Notes: generated by a model not told the origin, from the letters alone. Counted from the first letter of the stretch, positions 9,316-16,837 are shown. The stretch: 64,000 nt of DNA from Candidatus Aminicenantota bacterium (GCA_026393975.1 JAPKZD010000004.1:34177-98176), one strand, 5' to 3'. Translations and numbers: made by a program.

Positions 9316-10461
9316 ATGGCCGGGGCCCTGGTCGAGCGCGTCGAGATCAAAAAATCGGCCCTTATCCACAATATCCGCGAATTCCGCCGCCTCGTCGGCC
9401 GGAAGCGGAAGTTCCTGGCCGTGGTCAAGGCCAACGCCTACGGCCACGGGCTCCTCGAGGTCTCGCGGATCGCCCTCCAGAGCGGCGTCGACTGGCTCGG
9501 CGTCAATTCCGTGGAGGAAGGCGCGGCGCTCCGGGAGACGGGTGTCGAGGCTCCGATCCTCGTTATCGGCTACGTGCCCTTCCTCGGGCTCGAGGAGGCC
9601 GTGACCCGGGACCTGCGCCTGACCGTTTACAACAGGGAGACGGTCAGACGCCTGGCGGCCCTGGCTGTCCGCTTCCGGAAAACGATCCCCCTGCATGTCA
9701 AGGTGGAGACCGGGACGTGGCGGCAAGGCGTCGACGTCAAGGACATCGGGGCATTCGTCCGGGACATCCAGAAGCGCCCCGGGCTCGTCGTCGAGGGCCT
9801 CTCCTCCCATTTCGCCAACATCGAGGACACGACGAAGCACGATTATCCCCGCCGTCAGCTCGAAAGCTACCGGTCGGCCTGCCGGGACCTCGAGGCGCGC
9901 GGCCTCGATGTCCCGCTCAAGCACATGTCCTGTACGGCCTCGACCATCCTTTTTCCGGAGCCGGAATTCAACCTGGCCCGGGTCGGCATCGGTCTCTACG
10001 GCCTGTGGCCCTCCAAGGAGACCTACCTCTCTTGCATCCTCGAAAAGAAGAAGCCCCTCTCGCTCGATCCGGTCCTCTCCTGGAAGGCCCGGATCGCCCA
10101 GGTCAAGAAAGTTCCGGCCGGGGCCTACGTCGGCTACGGTTGCACTTACCGCACGACCCGGCCGACGGTCCTGGCGGTCGTCCCCGTCGGCTATTATGAC
10201 GGCTACGACCGCGGCCTTTCGAACGCCGCGCATGTCCTCGTCAAGGGACGGCGGGCCCCGGTGCGGGGGAGGGTGGCCATGGATTTCTTCATGGCCGACG
10301 TCACGGACATCCCCGGCGTCAAACTCGAAGATGACGTGACGCTCCTCGGCGCCGACGGCCGGGAACGGATCTCGGCCGAGGACCTGGCCACGCTCGCCGG
10401 GACGATCAGCTATGAGATCCTCTCCCGGATCAACCCGTTCGTGCCGCGCGTCGTCGTCTGA
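9316..10461 (+). CDS. alr: Alanine racemase
   Basis: PLP enzyme that makes D-alanine for peptidoglycan. The 381 residues are of standard length. The PLP lysine lies in AVVKANAYGHG (about residues 34-44), and the catalytic tyrosine lies in YVGYGCTYRT. VETGTWRQGV supplies the arginine that contacts the PLP phenolate, and GRVAMDFFMADV is the C-terminal signature. The GGAGAGGGGGG Shine-Dalgarno and the 12-bp gap from purA suggest co-transcription. The downstream DNA is a repeat, so it is probably the last gene of its unit. Confidence 0.95.
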   Translation: MAGALVERVEIKKSALIHNIREFRRLVGRKRKFLAVVKANAYGHGLLEVSRIALQSGVDWLGVNSVEEGAALRETGVEAPILVIGYVPFLGLEEAVTRDLRLTVYNRETVRRLAALAVRFRKTIPLHVKVETGTWRQGVDVKDIGAFVRDIQKRPGLVVEGLSSHFANIEDTTKHDYPRRQLESYRSACRDLEARGLDVPLKHMSCTASTILFPEPEFNLARVGIGLYGLWPSKETYLSCILEKKKPLSLDPVLSWKARIAQVKKVPAGAYVGYGCTYRTTRPTVLAVVPVGYYDGYDRGLSNAAHVLVKGRRAPVRGRVAMDFFMADVTDIPGVKLEDDVTLLGADGRERISAEDLATLAGTISYEILSRINPFVPRVVV

Positions 10462-10470
10462 AGGGGCCTC

Positions 10471-10596
10471 GGGGCATCGTCTCCGTTCGCCGCGGTGATT
10501 CTTCACGCCATCACGGACCAGATACTTTAGGAACTTCGATCAAATCCGGTCCGTGATGACTAAATCACCGCTTCATGCTACCGTCGACGATACCCC
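10471..10596. repeat. Two-arm palindromic intergenic repeat (copy 1)
   Basis: A left arm of 49 bp (10471-10519) and a right arm of 49 bp (10548-10596) are imperfect inverted copies. Both arms begin GGGG(C/T)ATCGTC and contain GCGGTGATT and ATCACGGACC, with a 28-bp spacer. The same element lies in the opposite orientation at 22130-22245. It is too short to encode a protein, so a REP/BIME- or MITE-like palindrome is likely. Confidence 0.8.
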
Positions 10597-10614
10597 TCGG
10601 CCCCGGGTTTAGCG

Positions 10615-10663
10615 GTCGTCTCCGTTCGCTGCGGTGATTCTTCACGCCTTCCCGGGCCGGATC
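10615..10663. repeat. Single arm of the same repeat family (copy 3)
   Basis: CGTCTCCGTTCGCTGCGGTG followed by ATTCTTCACGCC is almost identical to the left arm at 10471, but it then diverges into CTTCCCGGGCCGGATC. It shares that tail with the arm at 2151-2202. No inverted partner arm is found next to it. Confidence 0.7.
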
Positions 10664-10681
10664 TGAAAGAAAAAAATGCTT

Positions 10682-10716
10682 AAATACTACTAAATCAGTA
10701 GGAAATATTGTATAAT
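10682..10716 (+). promoter_or_regulatory. Promoter with Rrf2/IscR-like operator for the Fe-S gene run
   Basis: A perfect TATAAT -10 box lies at 10711-10716. The -35 region is weak and is covered by the dyad CTACT-AAATC-AGTAG (10687-10701), flanked by A/T-rich bases. Dyads with CTACT/AGTAG arms around a 5-bp A/T-rich centre resemble sites of the Rrf2 family (IscR type 1 and relatives), whose members often sense Fe-S status. The genes behind it are Fe-S genes. No Rrf2 gene is in the window, so the regulator would act from elsewhere. The operator call is inference from the motif and its context. Confidence 0.6.
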
Positions 10717-10739
10717 AGAGGGACCGGAGAGGTGAGAGC

Positions 10740-10841
10740 ATGACCATCGACGCAAAGACTAATAATGCCCGGAGCGCTCCGGCGGGCCGTGGCCGCCGGG
10801 CCTGGATGTTTGACTTCCATCCGGCTCGGTGGTATGAATGA
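10740..10841 (+). CDS. 33-residue ORF at the head of the Fe-S gene run
   Basis: ATG 10740 is preceded by a strong GGAGAGGTGA ribosome site and lies about 17 bases from the predicted transcription start, so ribosomes should load here first. The product begins MTIDAKTNNARS and ends FDFHPARWYE, with an Arg/Gly-rich middle, and I recognise no family. Its stop overlaps an upstream ATG of the next frame. The mRNA holds a perfect 14-bp palindrome (10769-10782), so this may be a leader peptide or structured leader and not a functional protein. Confidence 0.45.
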   Translation: MTIDAKTNNARSAPAGRGRRAWMFDFHPARWYE

Positions 10842-10861
10842 AAATCGCAAAGGAGGCCGAC

Positions 10862-11044
10862 ATGGCAATCAAGAAAACGACGAAAAGCGCCGCGAAAGTG
10901 AAGAAGAACGACGCCTATGAATGCCGGATTTGCGGCTATCGTATCATCATCGACGAGGCCTGCGGCTGCGCCGAGGAACACGTCTTAGTCTGCTGCGACA
11001 AGCCGATGAAAAAAGCCGCGAAGAAGCCGGCCAAGAAGAGATAG
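10862..11044 (+). CDS. Desulforedoxin-like small metal-binding protein
   Basis: A 60-residue protein with a desulforedoxin-type core: YECRICG (Cys21, Cys24) and LVCCDKPM (Cys44, Cys45), the CxxC...CC pattern that binds one Fe in desulforedoxin and desulfoferrodoxin N-domains. Two further cysteines (Cys34, Cys36) lie in the loop. Both ends are Lys/Ala-rich tails, unusual for the family. ATG 10862 follows AAAGGAGG and is preferred over ATG 10838. It sits between the Rrf2-like operator and nfu, suggesting a redox or iron role linked to Fe-S metabolism. Confidence 0.68.
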   Translation: MAIKKTTKSAAKVKKNDAYECRICGYRIIIDEACGCAEEHVLVCCDKPMKKAAKKPAKKR

Positions 11045-11054
11045 GGAGTCCTTG

Positions 11055-11276
11055 ATGAAAGAAAGAATCGAACAGGCTTTGAACAAGATCCGCCCCACCC
11101 TCCAGGCGGACGGCGGCGACGTGGAACTCGTGGATGTCGGAGCGAACGGCGTCGTCAAGGTCCGGCTCAAAGGCGCCTGCGGCGGCTGTCCGATGTCCCA
11201 GCTCACCCTCAAAATGGGGATCGAACGGATCCTGAAGAAAGAGGTTCCCGAGGTCACGTCAGTCGAGGCCGTCTGA
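11055..11276 (+). CDS. Nfu-type Fe-S carrier (NifU C-terminal domain)
   Basis: A stand-alone Nfu domain of 73 residues, which carries and hands over [4Fe-4S] clusters. It has the signatures [13 protein letters not shown] (about 16-28) and ACGGCPMS with cluster cysteines Cys42 and Cys45. ATG 11055 is chosen over the TTG just before it because of spacing from the GGGAG ribosome site. It sits upstream of the IscS-like and IscU genes in the same run, consistent with late-stage cluster delivery. Confidence 0.92.
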   Translation: MKERIEQALNKIRPTLQADGGDVELVDVGANGVVKVRLKGACGGCPMSQLTLKMGIERILKKEVPEVTSVEAV

Positions 11277-11348
11277 AAATTTTTTCGCGCCAGGAGCGGT
11301 TTCTTGCCGGTCCTGCCGCGGGGGCATTTGGGAAAGCAGGGGGAGGTC

Positions 11349-12530
11349 ATGAAAAAAGTGTATCTCGATCACATCGCGGCCACACCCCTGCACCCTGAGG
11401 CCTTGGAGGCCATGCGTCCGTACCTCGGTGAGGCCTTCGGCAATCCCCAGAGCCTCCATTCCGCCGGCCGCGAGGCCCTGGAGGCCGTCGAATCGGCCCG
11501 CGAAGACGTCGCCGGGCTCATCGGCGCCGCGAGCTCTGAGATCTATTTCACCTCGAGCGGTACCGAGGCCAACAATTTCGCCGTCAAGGGACTGGCCCTC
11601 GGCCAGCAGGCCCGCGGCAAGCACATCGTCGTCTCGGCCGTCGAGCACTCCTCGGTCCTCAATTCCGTCAAGGCCCTGGAAAAGCTGGGCTTCTCGTCGA
11701 CGCTCGTCCCCGTCGACCGCTTCGGGAAGGTCGACCCGGCCGAGGTCGAGAAGGCCCTGACCAAGGAGACGGTCCTGGTCTCCGTCATGACGGCCAATAG
11801 CGAGGTCGGCACGGTCGAACCGGTCGCGGCGATCGCGGCCGTCTGCCGCTCGCGGAGCGTCCTTTTCCACACCGACGCCGTGGCCGCCGCCGGCAGTATC
11901 CCGCTCGACGTCAAGGCGATGGGCGTCGACGCCCTGAGCCTGGCCGGCGACCAGTTCTACGGGCCCAAGGGTTCGGCCGCGCTTTTCGTCCGCAAGGGCG
12001 CGCGCATCCTGCCGCTCATCGACGGCGGCATCCAGGAAGGCGGACGCCGCGGCGGAACGGAGAACGTTGCCGGTATCGTCGGGATGGGCCGGGCCGCTCG
12101 GCTGGCGCGCGTGGAGATGGAGGAGCGGACGGCCGCTCTCCTGCCCCTGAGGGACCGCCTCTTCGAAGAGCTGCCCCGGAGGATCGAGAACGTGGTTGTG
12201 ACGGGGTCTCGGACCGACCGCCTGCCCCACCACGCCAGCTTCTGCGTTGAATTCGTCGAGGGCGAGGCCATGCTCCTGAGCCTGGACATGAAGGGTGTCG
12301 CCGCCTCGAGCGGCTCGGCCTGCACGTCCAAGGCGCTCAAGGCCTCCCACGTCCTCCTGGCCATGGGCCTCGACCACGCCACGGCCCAGGGGTCACTCGT
12401 TTTCAGCCTGATCGGGACGACGACGGACGAGGACGCGGACTATCTGCTCGAAGTCTTTCCCCCGATCGTCGAGCGGCTCCGGCTCATGTCTCCGCTCTAC
12501 ACGCAATTCCTGAAAGAGAGAGGCTCATAA
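11349..12530 (+). CDS. IscS/NifS-family aminotransferase fold lacking the PLP lysine
   Basis: A 393-residue member of the cysteine desulfurase family: SSGTEANN, VEHSSVLN and the mobile-loop cysteine Cys325 (SSGSACTS) are present. Three PLP contacts are not. Aligning with a constant offset of four residues to E. coli IscS, Asn155 is Ser151, Gln183 is Ala179 and the Schiff-base Lys206 is Gln202 (AGDQFYGPKG instead of the usual HK before YGPKG). Asp180 is kept as Asp176. It is therefore doubtful as a normal PLP desulfurase. Archaeoglobus fulgidus IscS is a known family member that also lacks this lysine yet binds IscU. Here the gene overlaps iscU (TAATG), so a scaffold-partner role is plausible. 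The frame is clean, with no sign of pseudogene decay. Confidence 0.85.
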   Translation: MKKVYLDHIAATPLHPEALEAMRPYLGEAFGNPQSLHSAGREALEAVESAREDVAGLIGAASSEIYFTSSGTEANNFAVKGLALGQQARGKHIVVSAVEHSSVLNSVKALEKLGFSSTLVPVDRFGKVDPAEVEKALTKETVLVSVMTANSEVGTVEPVAAIAAVCRSRSVLFHTDAVAAAGSIPLDVKAMGVDALSLAGDQFYGPKGSAALFVRKGARILPLIDGGIQEGGRRGGTENVAGIVGMGRAARLARVEMEERTAALLPLRDRLFEELPRRIENVVVTGSRTDRLPHHASFCVEFVEGEAMLLSLDMKGVAASSGSACTSKALKASHVLLAMGLDHATAQGSLVFSLIGTTTDEDADYLLEVFPPIVERLRLMSPLYTQFLKERGS

Positions 12531-13108
12531 TGTACAGCGATAAAGTCATGGACCATTTCGCCAACCCCCGCAACGTGGGCGTCCTCGCCGATGCCGACGG
12601 CGTCGGGCAGGTGGGCAACCCCGTCTGCGGCGACATGATGACGTTCTACATCAAGGTCGAGAACGACCGGCTGGCCGACGTCAAGTTCCAGACCTTCGGT
12701 TGCGGCGCCGCTATCGCCGTCTCCAGCATGGTCAGCGAGATGGCCAAGGGCAAGACGCTCGACGAGGCCATGGCCATCACCAACGACCTCGTGGCCGAAG
12801 AGCTCGGCGGTCTGCCCAAGAACAAGATGCACTGCTCGAACCTCGGCGCCGACGCCCTCCACGAAGCCATCAAGAATTTCAAGGATAAGCGGGCGGGCCG
12901 CGCTCCCGGCGAACGCGGGCCCGTCGACCTCCACGAACACGAAGGCTGCGCCTGCCCCTATTGCGAGAGCTCCCTCGAAGAGGAGGACAAGACGGTCTGC
13001 CGCGCCTGCCATATCGAGTTCGAGGAATGCCCTTCCTGCGGCGGGATAACAAAAAAGGGCGACGCGTCTTGCATCCATTGCGGGAAACCGCTCGGGAACA
13101 AGACTTGA
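12530..13108 (+). CDS. iscU: IscU-type Fe-S scaffold with C-terminal double zinc ribbon
   Basis: Scaffold on which Fe-S clusters are assembled. Residues 1 to about 120 form an IscU domain with the three cluster cysteines Cys33 (VCGD, next to Asp35), Cys58 (FGCGAA) and Cys102 (HCSNLG). An extra segment of about 60 residues follows, with four CxxC pairs (CPYC, CRAC, CPSC, CIHC), predicting two zinc ribbons or possibly a redox-metal site. Ordinary IscU ends near residue 128, so the extension is unusual. Its start overlaps the IscS-like stop, implying 1:1 coupled synthesis. Confidence 0.9.
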   Translation: MYSDKVMDHFANPRNVGVLADADGVGQVGNPVCGDMMTFYIKVENDRLADVKFQTFGCGAAIAVSSMVSEMAKGKTLDEAMAITNDLVAEELGGLPKNKMHCSNLGADALHEAIKNFKDKRAGRAPGERGPVDLHEHEGCACPYCESSLEEEDKTVCRACHIEFEECPSCGGITKKGDASCIHCGKPLGNKT

Positions 13109-13121
13109 GCCGGGAGGATAA

Positions 13122-14030
13122 TTGAAAACAGGGGACATCCTCGAAAAGATCGGCGAGCTCAAGCGGCGGAAAAATGCCGTCATCCTGGCCCACAACTATC
13201 AGATCCCCGAGGTCCAGGACGCGGCCGACTTCGTCGGGGACTCCCTCGAACTCAGCCGTAAGGCCGCCGGGCTTGACGCCGACCTCATCGTCTTTTGCGG
13301 CGTCCGCTTCATGGCCGAGACGGCCGCTGTCCTCGCCCCCGGCAAGACGGTCCTCCTGCCCGAGGCCGAAGCGGGCTGCCCGATGGCCGATATGATCAAC
13401 GGCCGCGAGCTCCGCGCCTGGAAAGAGCGCTACCCGGGGCTCAAGGTCGTCTGTTACGTCAACACCAGCGCCGAGGTCAAGGCCGAAAGCGACATCTGCT
13501 GCACGTCCAGCAACGCCGTAAACGTCGTCAATTCCCTGGGCGTCGAGGAAGCCCTCTTCGTTCCCGATAAGAACCTGGCCGCCTGGGTCGCCCGGGAAAC
13601 GGGAAAGCGGCTCATCGCCTGGGACGGCTACTGCTACGTCCATCACAGGTTCACCCCACGGGACATCCGGGACGCCCGGGCCCTCCATCCCGGGGCCGAG
13701 GTCTGGGTCCACCCGGAGTGCCCCCTCGACGTCATCGACCTCGCCGACAAGGTTCTCTCGACCGGGAAGATGGTCCTCGAGGCGCGGGCAACCTCCTGCC
13801 GCGAGGTCATCATCGGTACCGAGAAGGGCATCCTCTACCGCCTGGGCAAGGAGAACCCGGCCGTGAAATTCTATCCGGCCCGGGAGACCGCGCTCTGCGC
13901 CCACATGAAGATGACGACCCTGGCCAAGGTCCTGCGGGCTCTCGAGACCGGGACCAGCCGGATCGAGGTCCCCAAAGACATCGCCGACCGGGCCCGGGGC
14001 TCGATCCAAGCCATGCTCGAGATATCCTGA
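13122..14030 (+). CDS. nadA: Quinolinate synthase A
   Basis: [4Fe-4S] enzyme that condenses iminoaspartate with dihydroxyacetone phosphate in de novo NAD synthesis. The 302 residues fit the short NadA class. The three cluster cysteines are Cys86 (AGCPMAD), Cys171 (GYCYVH) and Cys259 (LCAHMK), matching the three of the Thermotoga enzyme. ILAHNYQIPEVQD and GDSLEL are substrate motifs. Translation starts at TTG 13122 behind GGGAGGATAA. No nadB or nadC is present, so it is here as an Fe-S client in the cluster-assembly run. Confidence 0.95.
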   Translation: MKTGDILEKIGELKRRKNAVILAHNYQIPEVQDAADFVGDSLELSRKAAGLDADLIVFCGVRFMAETAAVLAPGKTVLLPEAEAGCPMADMINGRELRAWKERYPGLKVVCYVNTSAEVKAESDICCTSSNAVNVVNSLGVEEALFVPDKNLAAWVARETGKRLIAWDGYCYVHHRFTPRDIRDARALHPGAEVWVHPECPLDVIDLADKVLSTGKMVLEARATSCREVIIGTEKGILYRLGKENPAVKFYPARETALCAHMKMTTLAKVLRALETGTSRIEVPKDIADRARGSIQAMLEIS

Positions 14031-14044
14031 AGGAGATTCGCGAC

Positions 14045-14548
14045 ATGAAAAAGATGACCGAAGAGAATGTCAAGGCCGCCCTCGCCGGCGAGAGCCAGGC
14101 CCATATCAAGTATCTCGCCTTCGCCGACAAGGCCGCCGCGGAGAAGCTCCCCAACGTGGCCCGCGCTTTCAAGGCCAACTCCTATGCCGAGCAGGTCCAC
14201 GCCACCAACTACGTTAAGACGCTCGGCGCTCTCGGCAGGTCGAAGGACAACCTCGAGGCGGCCCTCGGCGGCGAGTCCTTCGAGATCGAGGAGATGTACC
14301 CGTCCTATATCGCCGTGGCCCAGGCCCAGGGCGAGAAGACGGCCGAGAAATTCTTCAACTGGGCCCTGGCCGCCGAAAAAGTCCATGCCGGTATCTACCG
14401 GGGTGCCGCCGCGGCCGTTGAGTCGGGCCGGGACATCGATCCCAAGCCTATCCACGTCTGCTCCGTCTGCGGTTTCACGATGGAAGGCGACGCGCCGGAC
14501 AAGTGTCCCGTCTGCGGCACTCCGAAAGTCAAGTTCGTCACGTTCTGA
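14045..14548 (+). CDS. Rubrerythrin
   Basis: Peroxide-reducing diiron protein of 167 residues. An N-terminal ferritin-like bundle carries the diiron Glu/His ligands (AGESQAHIKYLAFA, SYAEQVHATNY, AAEKVHAGIY). A C-terminal rubredoxin-type domain has two CxxCG motifs (CSVCGFTMEGDAPDKCPVCG). GAAGGAGA precedes the ATG, which lies 14 bp from nadA. In anaerobes it protects Fe-S enzymes from H2O2, which fits its place behind Fe-S assembly genes. Confidence 0.95.
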   Translation: MKKMTEENVKAALAGESQAHIKYLAFADKAAAEKLPNVARAFKANSYAEQVHATNYVKTLGALGRSKDNLEAALGGESFEIEEMYPSYIAVAQAQGEKTAEKFFNWALAAEKVHAGIYRGAAAAVESGRDIDPKPIHVCSVCGFTMEGDAPDKCPVCGTPKVKFVTF

Positions 14549-14571
14549 AGCACGGCTTAAGGGAGGTTGCC

Positions 14572-15081
14572 ATGGCCATCGATAAGAAACTCACGGCTTG
14601 GGAGATCCTCGGCGTGGCCATTCGCTCCGAGGTCGACGCCGCCGCCTTCTACCAACGGCTCCAGGAGCGGGTGAAGAACGTCATCCTCGTCCAGAAGCTC
14701 AAGTTCCTGGCCCTGGAGGAAGAGCACCACAAGAAGATCCTCGAGCGGCTCCTCGGGCAGAAATATCCCGACAAGCCTAAGGACGTCCCCGAGTCGTCCC
14801 TGATGCCGCCGATCACCGTCTCCGTCGGCACCGAGCCCACGGTCCCGGCCCTTTTCGGGGCGGCGCTCAAGGCCGAGGAAACGGCCGAGGCCTTTTACAA
14901 CGAGGCCGGCGAGAGGGCGGAGGACGAGGCCGGCCGTAATATCCTGGCCTACCTCGGCCGCGTCGAGAGAAGCCACCAGGCCATGATCAAGTCCGAGCTG
15001 GAGCTCCTCCGCAAGTTCCCCGACTACTACAGCGTCGAAGACTTCCACATTGGCCAGGACCTCTTCCACGTCGGGCCCTGA
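14572..15081 (+). CDS. Ferritin-like/rubrerythrin-family protein without rubredoxin domain
   Basis: 169 residues forming two helix pairs: EILGVAIRSEVDAAAFYQ with ALEEEHHKKIL, and ALKAEETAEAFYNEAG with RVERSHQAMI, the Glu/ExxH ligand pattern of diiron ferritin-like proteins. There is no rubredoxin tail. It follows rubrerythrin by 23 bp with a GGGAGG ribosome site, and it is distinct from the 4977-5438 protein. Iron oxidation or storage, or peroxide removal, are possible; I cannot choose between them. Confidence 0.8.
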   Translation: MAIDKKLTAWEILGVAIRSEVDAAAFYQRLQERVKNVILVQKLKFLALEEEHHKKILERLLGQKYPDKPKDVPESSLMPPITVSVGTEPTVPALFGAALKAEETAEAFYNEAGERAEDEAGRNILAYLGRVERSHQAMIKSELELLRKFPDYYSVEDFHIGQDLFHVGP

Positions 15082-15103
15082 CGCGGGGAGGCGGGGAGGG
15101 GTC

Positions 15104-15763
15104 ATGGAACCGGCGCCCAAGCGTATCGGGCGGATCATCGGGCTCCTCCGGGAGCGATATCCGCAGCCCCGGACCGCCCTCGAGTTTCAGAACCCGCTCC
15201 AGATCCTCGTCGCCACGATCTTGGCCGCCCAGTGCACGGACGAGCGGGTCAACCGGATCACGCCGGGCCTTTTCCGGAAATACCCGACGGCGGCCGCCTT
15301 CGCCCGGGCCGACCGGACCGAGCTCGAGCAGGAGATCCGCTCGGCCGGTTTTTTCCGGAACAAGGCCAAGAATATCATCGGCGCGGCCCGTCGGATCGTC
15401 GAGGAGTTCGGCGGTGCCGTCCCGGATTCCATGGCCGCGCTCGTGACGCTGCCCGGGGTCGCTCGCAAGACGGCCAACATCGTCCTGTCGGCGGGCTACG
15501 GCAAGGCCGAGGGGATCGCCGTCGACACCCACGCTCGGCGCCTGTCCCGGCGGCTCGGCCTAAGCCGGCACGAGGACCCGGAGAAGATCGAGCGCGACCT
15601 CCTGGCCGTGGTGCCCAAGGACGACTGGCTGGATTTCAATTTCCTGCTCGTCGAACACGGCCGAGCTCTATGTCAGGCGCGCAAGCCGAAGTGCCCGGAG
15701 TGTTTCCTGCGGCGGATCTGCCCGTCGGCCGAGGCCCTAATTTTAGGCGGAAAACTGAAATGA
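15104..15763 (+). CDS. nth: Endonuclease III (Fe-S DNA glycosylase/AP lyase)
   Basis: Base-excision repair enzyme that removes oxidised pyrimidines. The 219 residues carry the helix-hairpin-helix LPGVARKTANIVL with catalytic Lys122, the catalytic Asp141 in AVDTHARRL, and a C-terminal [4Fe-4S] loop with spacing C-x6-C-x2-C-x5-C (CQARKPKCPECFLRRIC). Its stop overlaps the next start (ATGA). As an Fe-S repair enzyme for oxidative damage it fits this neighbourhood. Confidence 0.96.
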   Translation: MEPAPKRIGRIIGLLRERYPQPRTALEFQNPLQILVATILAAQCTDERVNRITPGLFRKYPTAAAFARADRTELEQEIRSAGFFRNKAKNIIGAARRIVEEFGGAVPDSMAALVTLPGVARKTANIVLSAGYGKAEGIAVDTHARRLSRRLGLSRHEDPEKIERDLLAVVPKDDWLDFNFLLVEHGRALCQARKPKCPECFLRRICPSAEALILGGKLK

Positions 15764-16773
15764 CCCGCGAGGCCATGCTCTGGAAGCCCCTCGAAGGCGG
15801 TCAGGCCGGCTGCGGCCTCTGCGCCCACCGCTGCGTCATCGCGCCCGGCAAGCAGGGGATATGCGGCGTCCGCGAGAACCGCGGCGGCCGTCTCCAGACG
15901 CTCGTCTACGGCGAAGTCGTCGCCGCCCACGTCGACCCCATCGAAAAGAAGCCGCTCTATCATTTTTATCCCGGTTCGAAGGCCCTCTCCATCGCGACGC
16001 CGGGCTGTAATTTCCGCTGTGGCTTCTGCCAGAACTGGGAGATCTCGCAGGCGCCGCGCCGCAAGGGCGGCGGGATCGCGGGAGACCCGTTCGCGCCCGA
16101 GGACGTCGTCCGGGCCGCCCTCGACCAGGGCTGCCGGAGCATCTCCTACACCTACACCGAGCCAACGATCTTTTTCGAGTACGCTTTCGACACGGCCCGG
16201 CTGGCCCGGGAGGCGGGCCTTCTCAACAATTTCGTCACCAACGGCTACATGACGGCCGAGGCCCTGGAGGCGATCCGGCCTTATCTCGACGCTGCCAACG
16301 TCGACCTCAAGGCGTTCAAGGACGAAACCTATAAGAAGATCTGCGGCGCCCGGCTCGAGCCCGTCCTCGAAACCATCCGCCTGATGCGCCGGCTCGGCAT
16401 CTGGGTCGAGGTCACGACCCTCGTCGTCCCGGACCTCAACGACGGCGGGGAGGAGCTTGCGGCGATCGCCCGGTTCGTCGTCTCCGTGGACCCCGACATC
16501 CCCTGGCACCTCAGCCGGTTCCACCCGGACTACGAATACACCCAGGCGCCGCCGACGCCCGCCGCCACCCTCCGAGCCGCGGCCGAAACGGGCCGGCGGG
16601 AGGGCCTCCGGCACATCTACATCGGCAACGTCCTCGGCGAATCGGAAGACACGCTCTGCGCGACGTGCGGCTTCGTTCTCATCCGCCGGCGGGGTTTCTC
16701 GGTCGTCGGCAACGTCCTGCGCGAGTCCCGCTGTCCCTCCTGCGGCGCTGTCCTCGCCGGCCTGTTCGACTGA
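15760..16773 (+). CDS. amrS: AmrS-like radical SAM enzyme (AmmeMemoRadiSam system)
   Basis: Radical SAM protein of 337 residues with the [4Fe-4S]-SAM motif CNFRCGFC. An N-terminal cysteine region (CGLCAHRCVIAPGKQGICGV) precedes the long conserved block starting YGEVVAAHVDPIEKKPLYHF, which is diagnostic of the family. A C-terminal zinc-like part has CATCG and CPSCG. The family is named for its co-occurrence with AMMECR1 and Memo proteins, neither of which is in this window, and its substrate is not known to me. The ATGA overlap with nth gives the start at 15760. Confidence 0.88.
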   Translation: MTREAMLWKPLEGGQAGCGLCAHRCVIAPGKQGICGVRENRGGRLQTLVYGEVVAAHVDPIEKKPLYHFYPGSKALSIATPGCNFRCGFCQNWEISQAPRRKGGGIAGDPFAPEDVVRAALDQGCRSISYTYTEPTIFFEYAFDTARLAREAGLLNNFVTNGYMTAEALEAIRPYLDAANVDLKAFKDETYKKICGARLEPVLETIRLMRRLGIWVEVTTLVVPDLNDGGEELAAIARFVVSVDPDIPWHLSRFHPDYEYTQAPPTPAATLRAAAETGRREGLRHIYIGNVLGESEDTLCATCGFVLIRRRGFSVVGNVLRESRCPSCGAVLAGLFD

Positions 16774-16809
16774 CGTCCCCGTTCCTCTTTTTTTCCCTGG
16801 GGATTCCTA

Positions 16810-16815
16810 TATAAT
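16810..16815 (+). promoter_or_regulatory. Candidate -10 box for the thioredoxin-fold gene
   Basis: A perfect TATAAT lies 22 bases before ATG 16838, with AGGAGG between them. The -35 region (T-rich, no TTGACA) is weak. Confidence 0.45.
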
Positions 16816-16837
16816 GGATCCTTTGCCAGGAGGCCCC

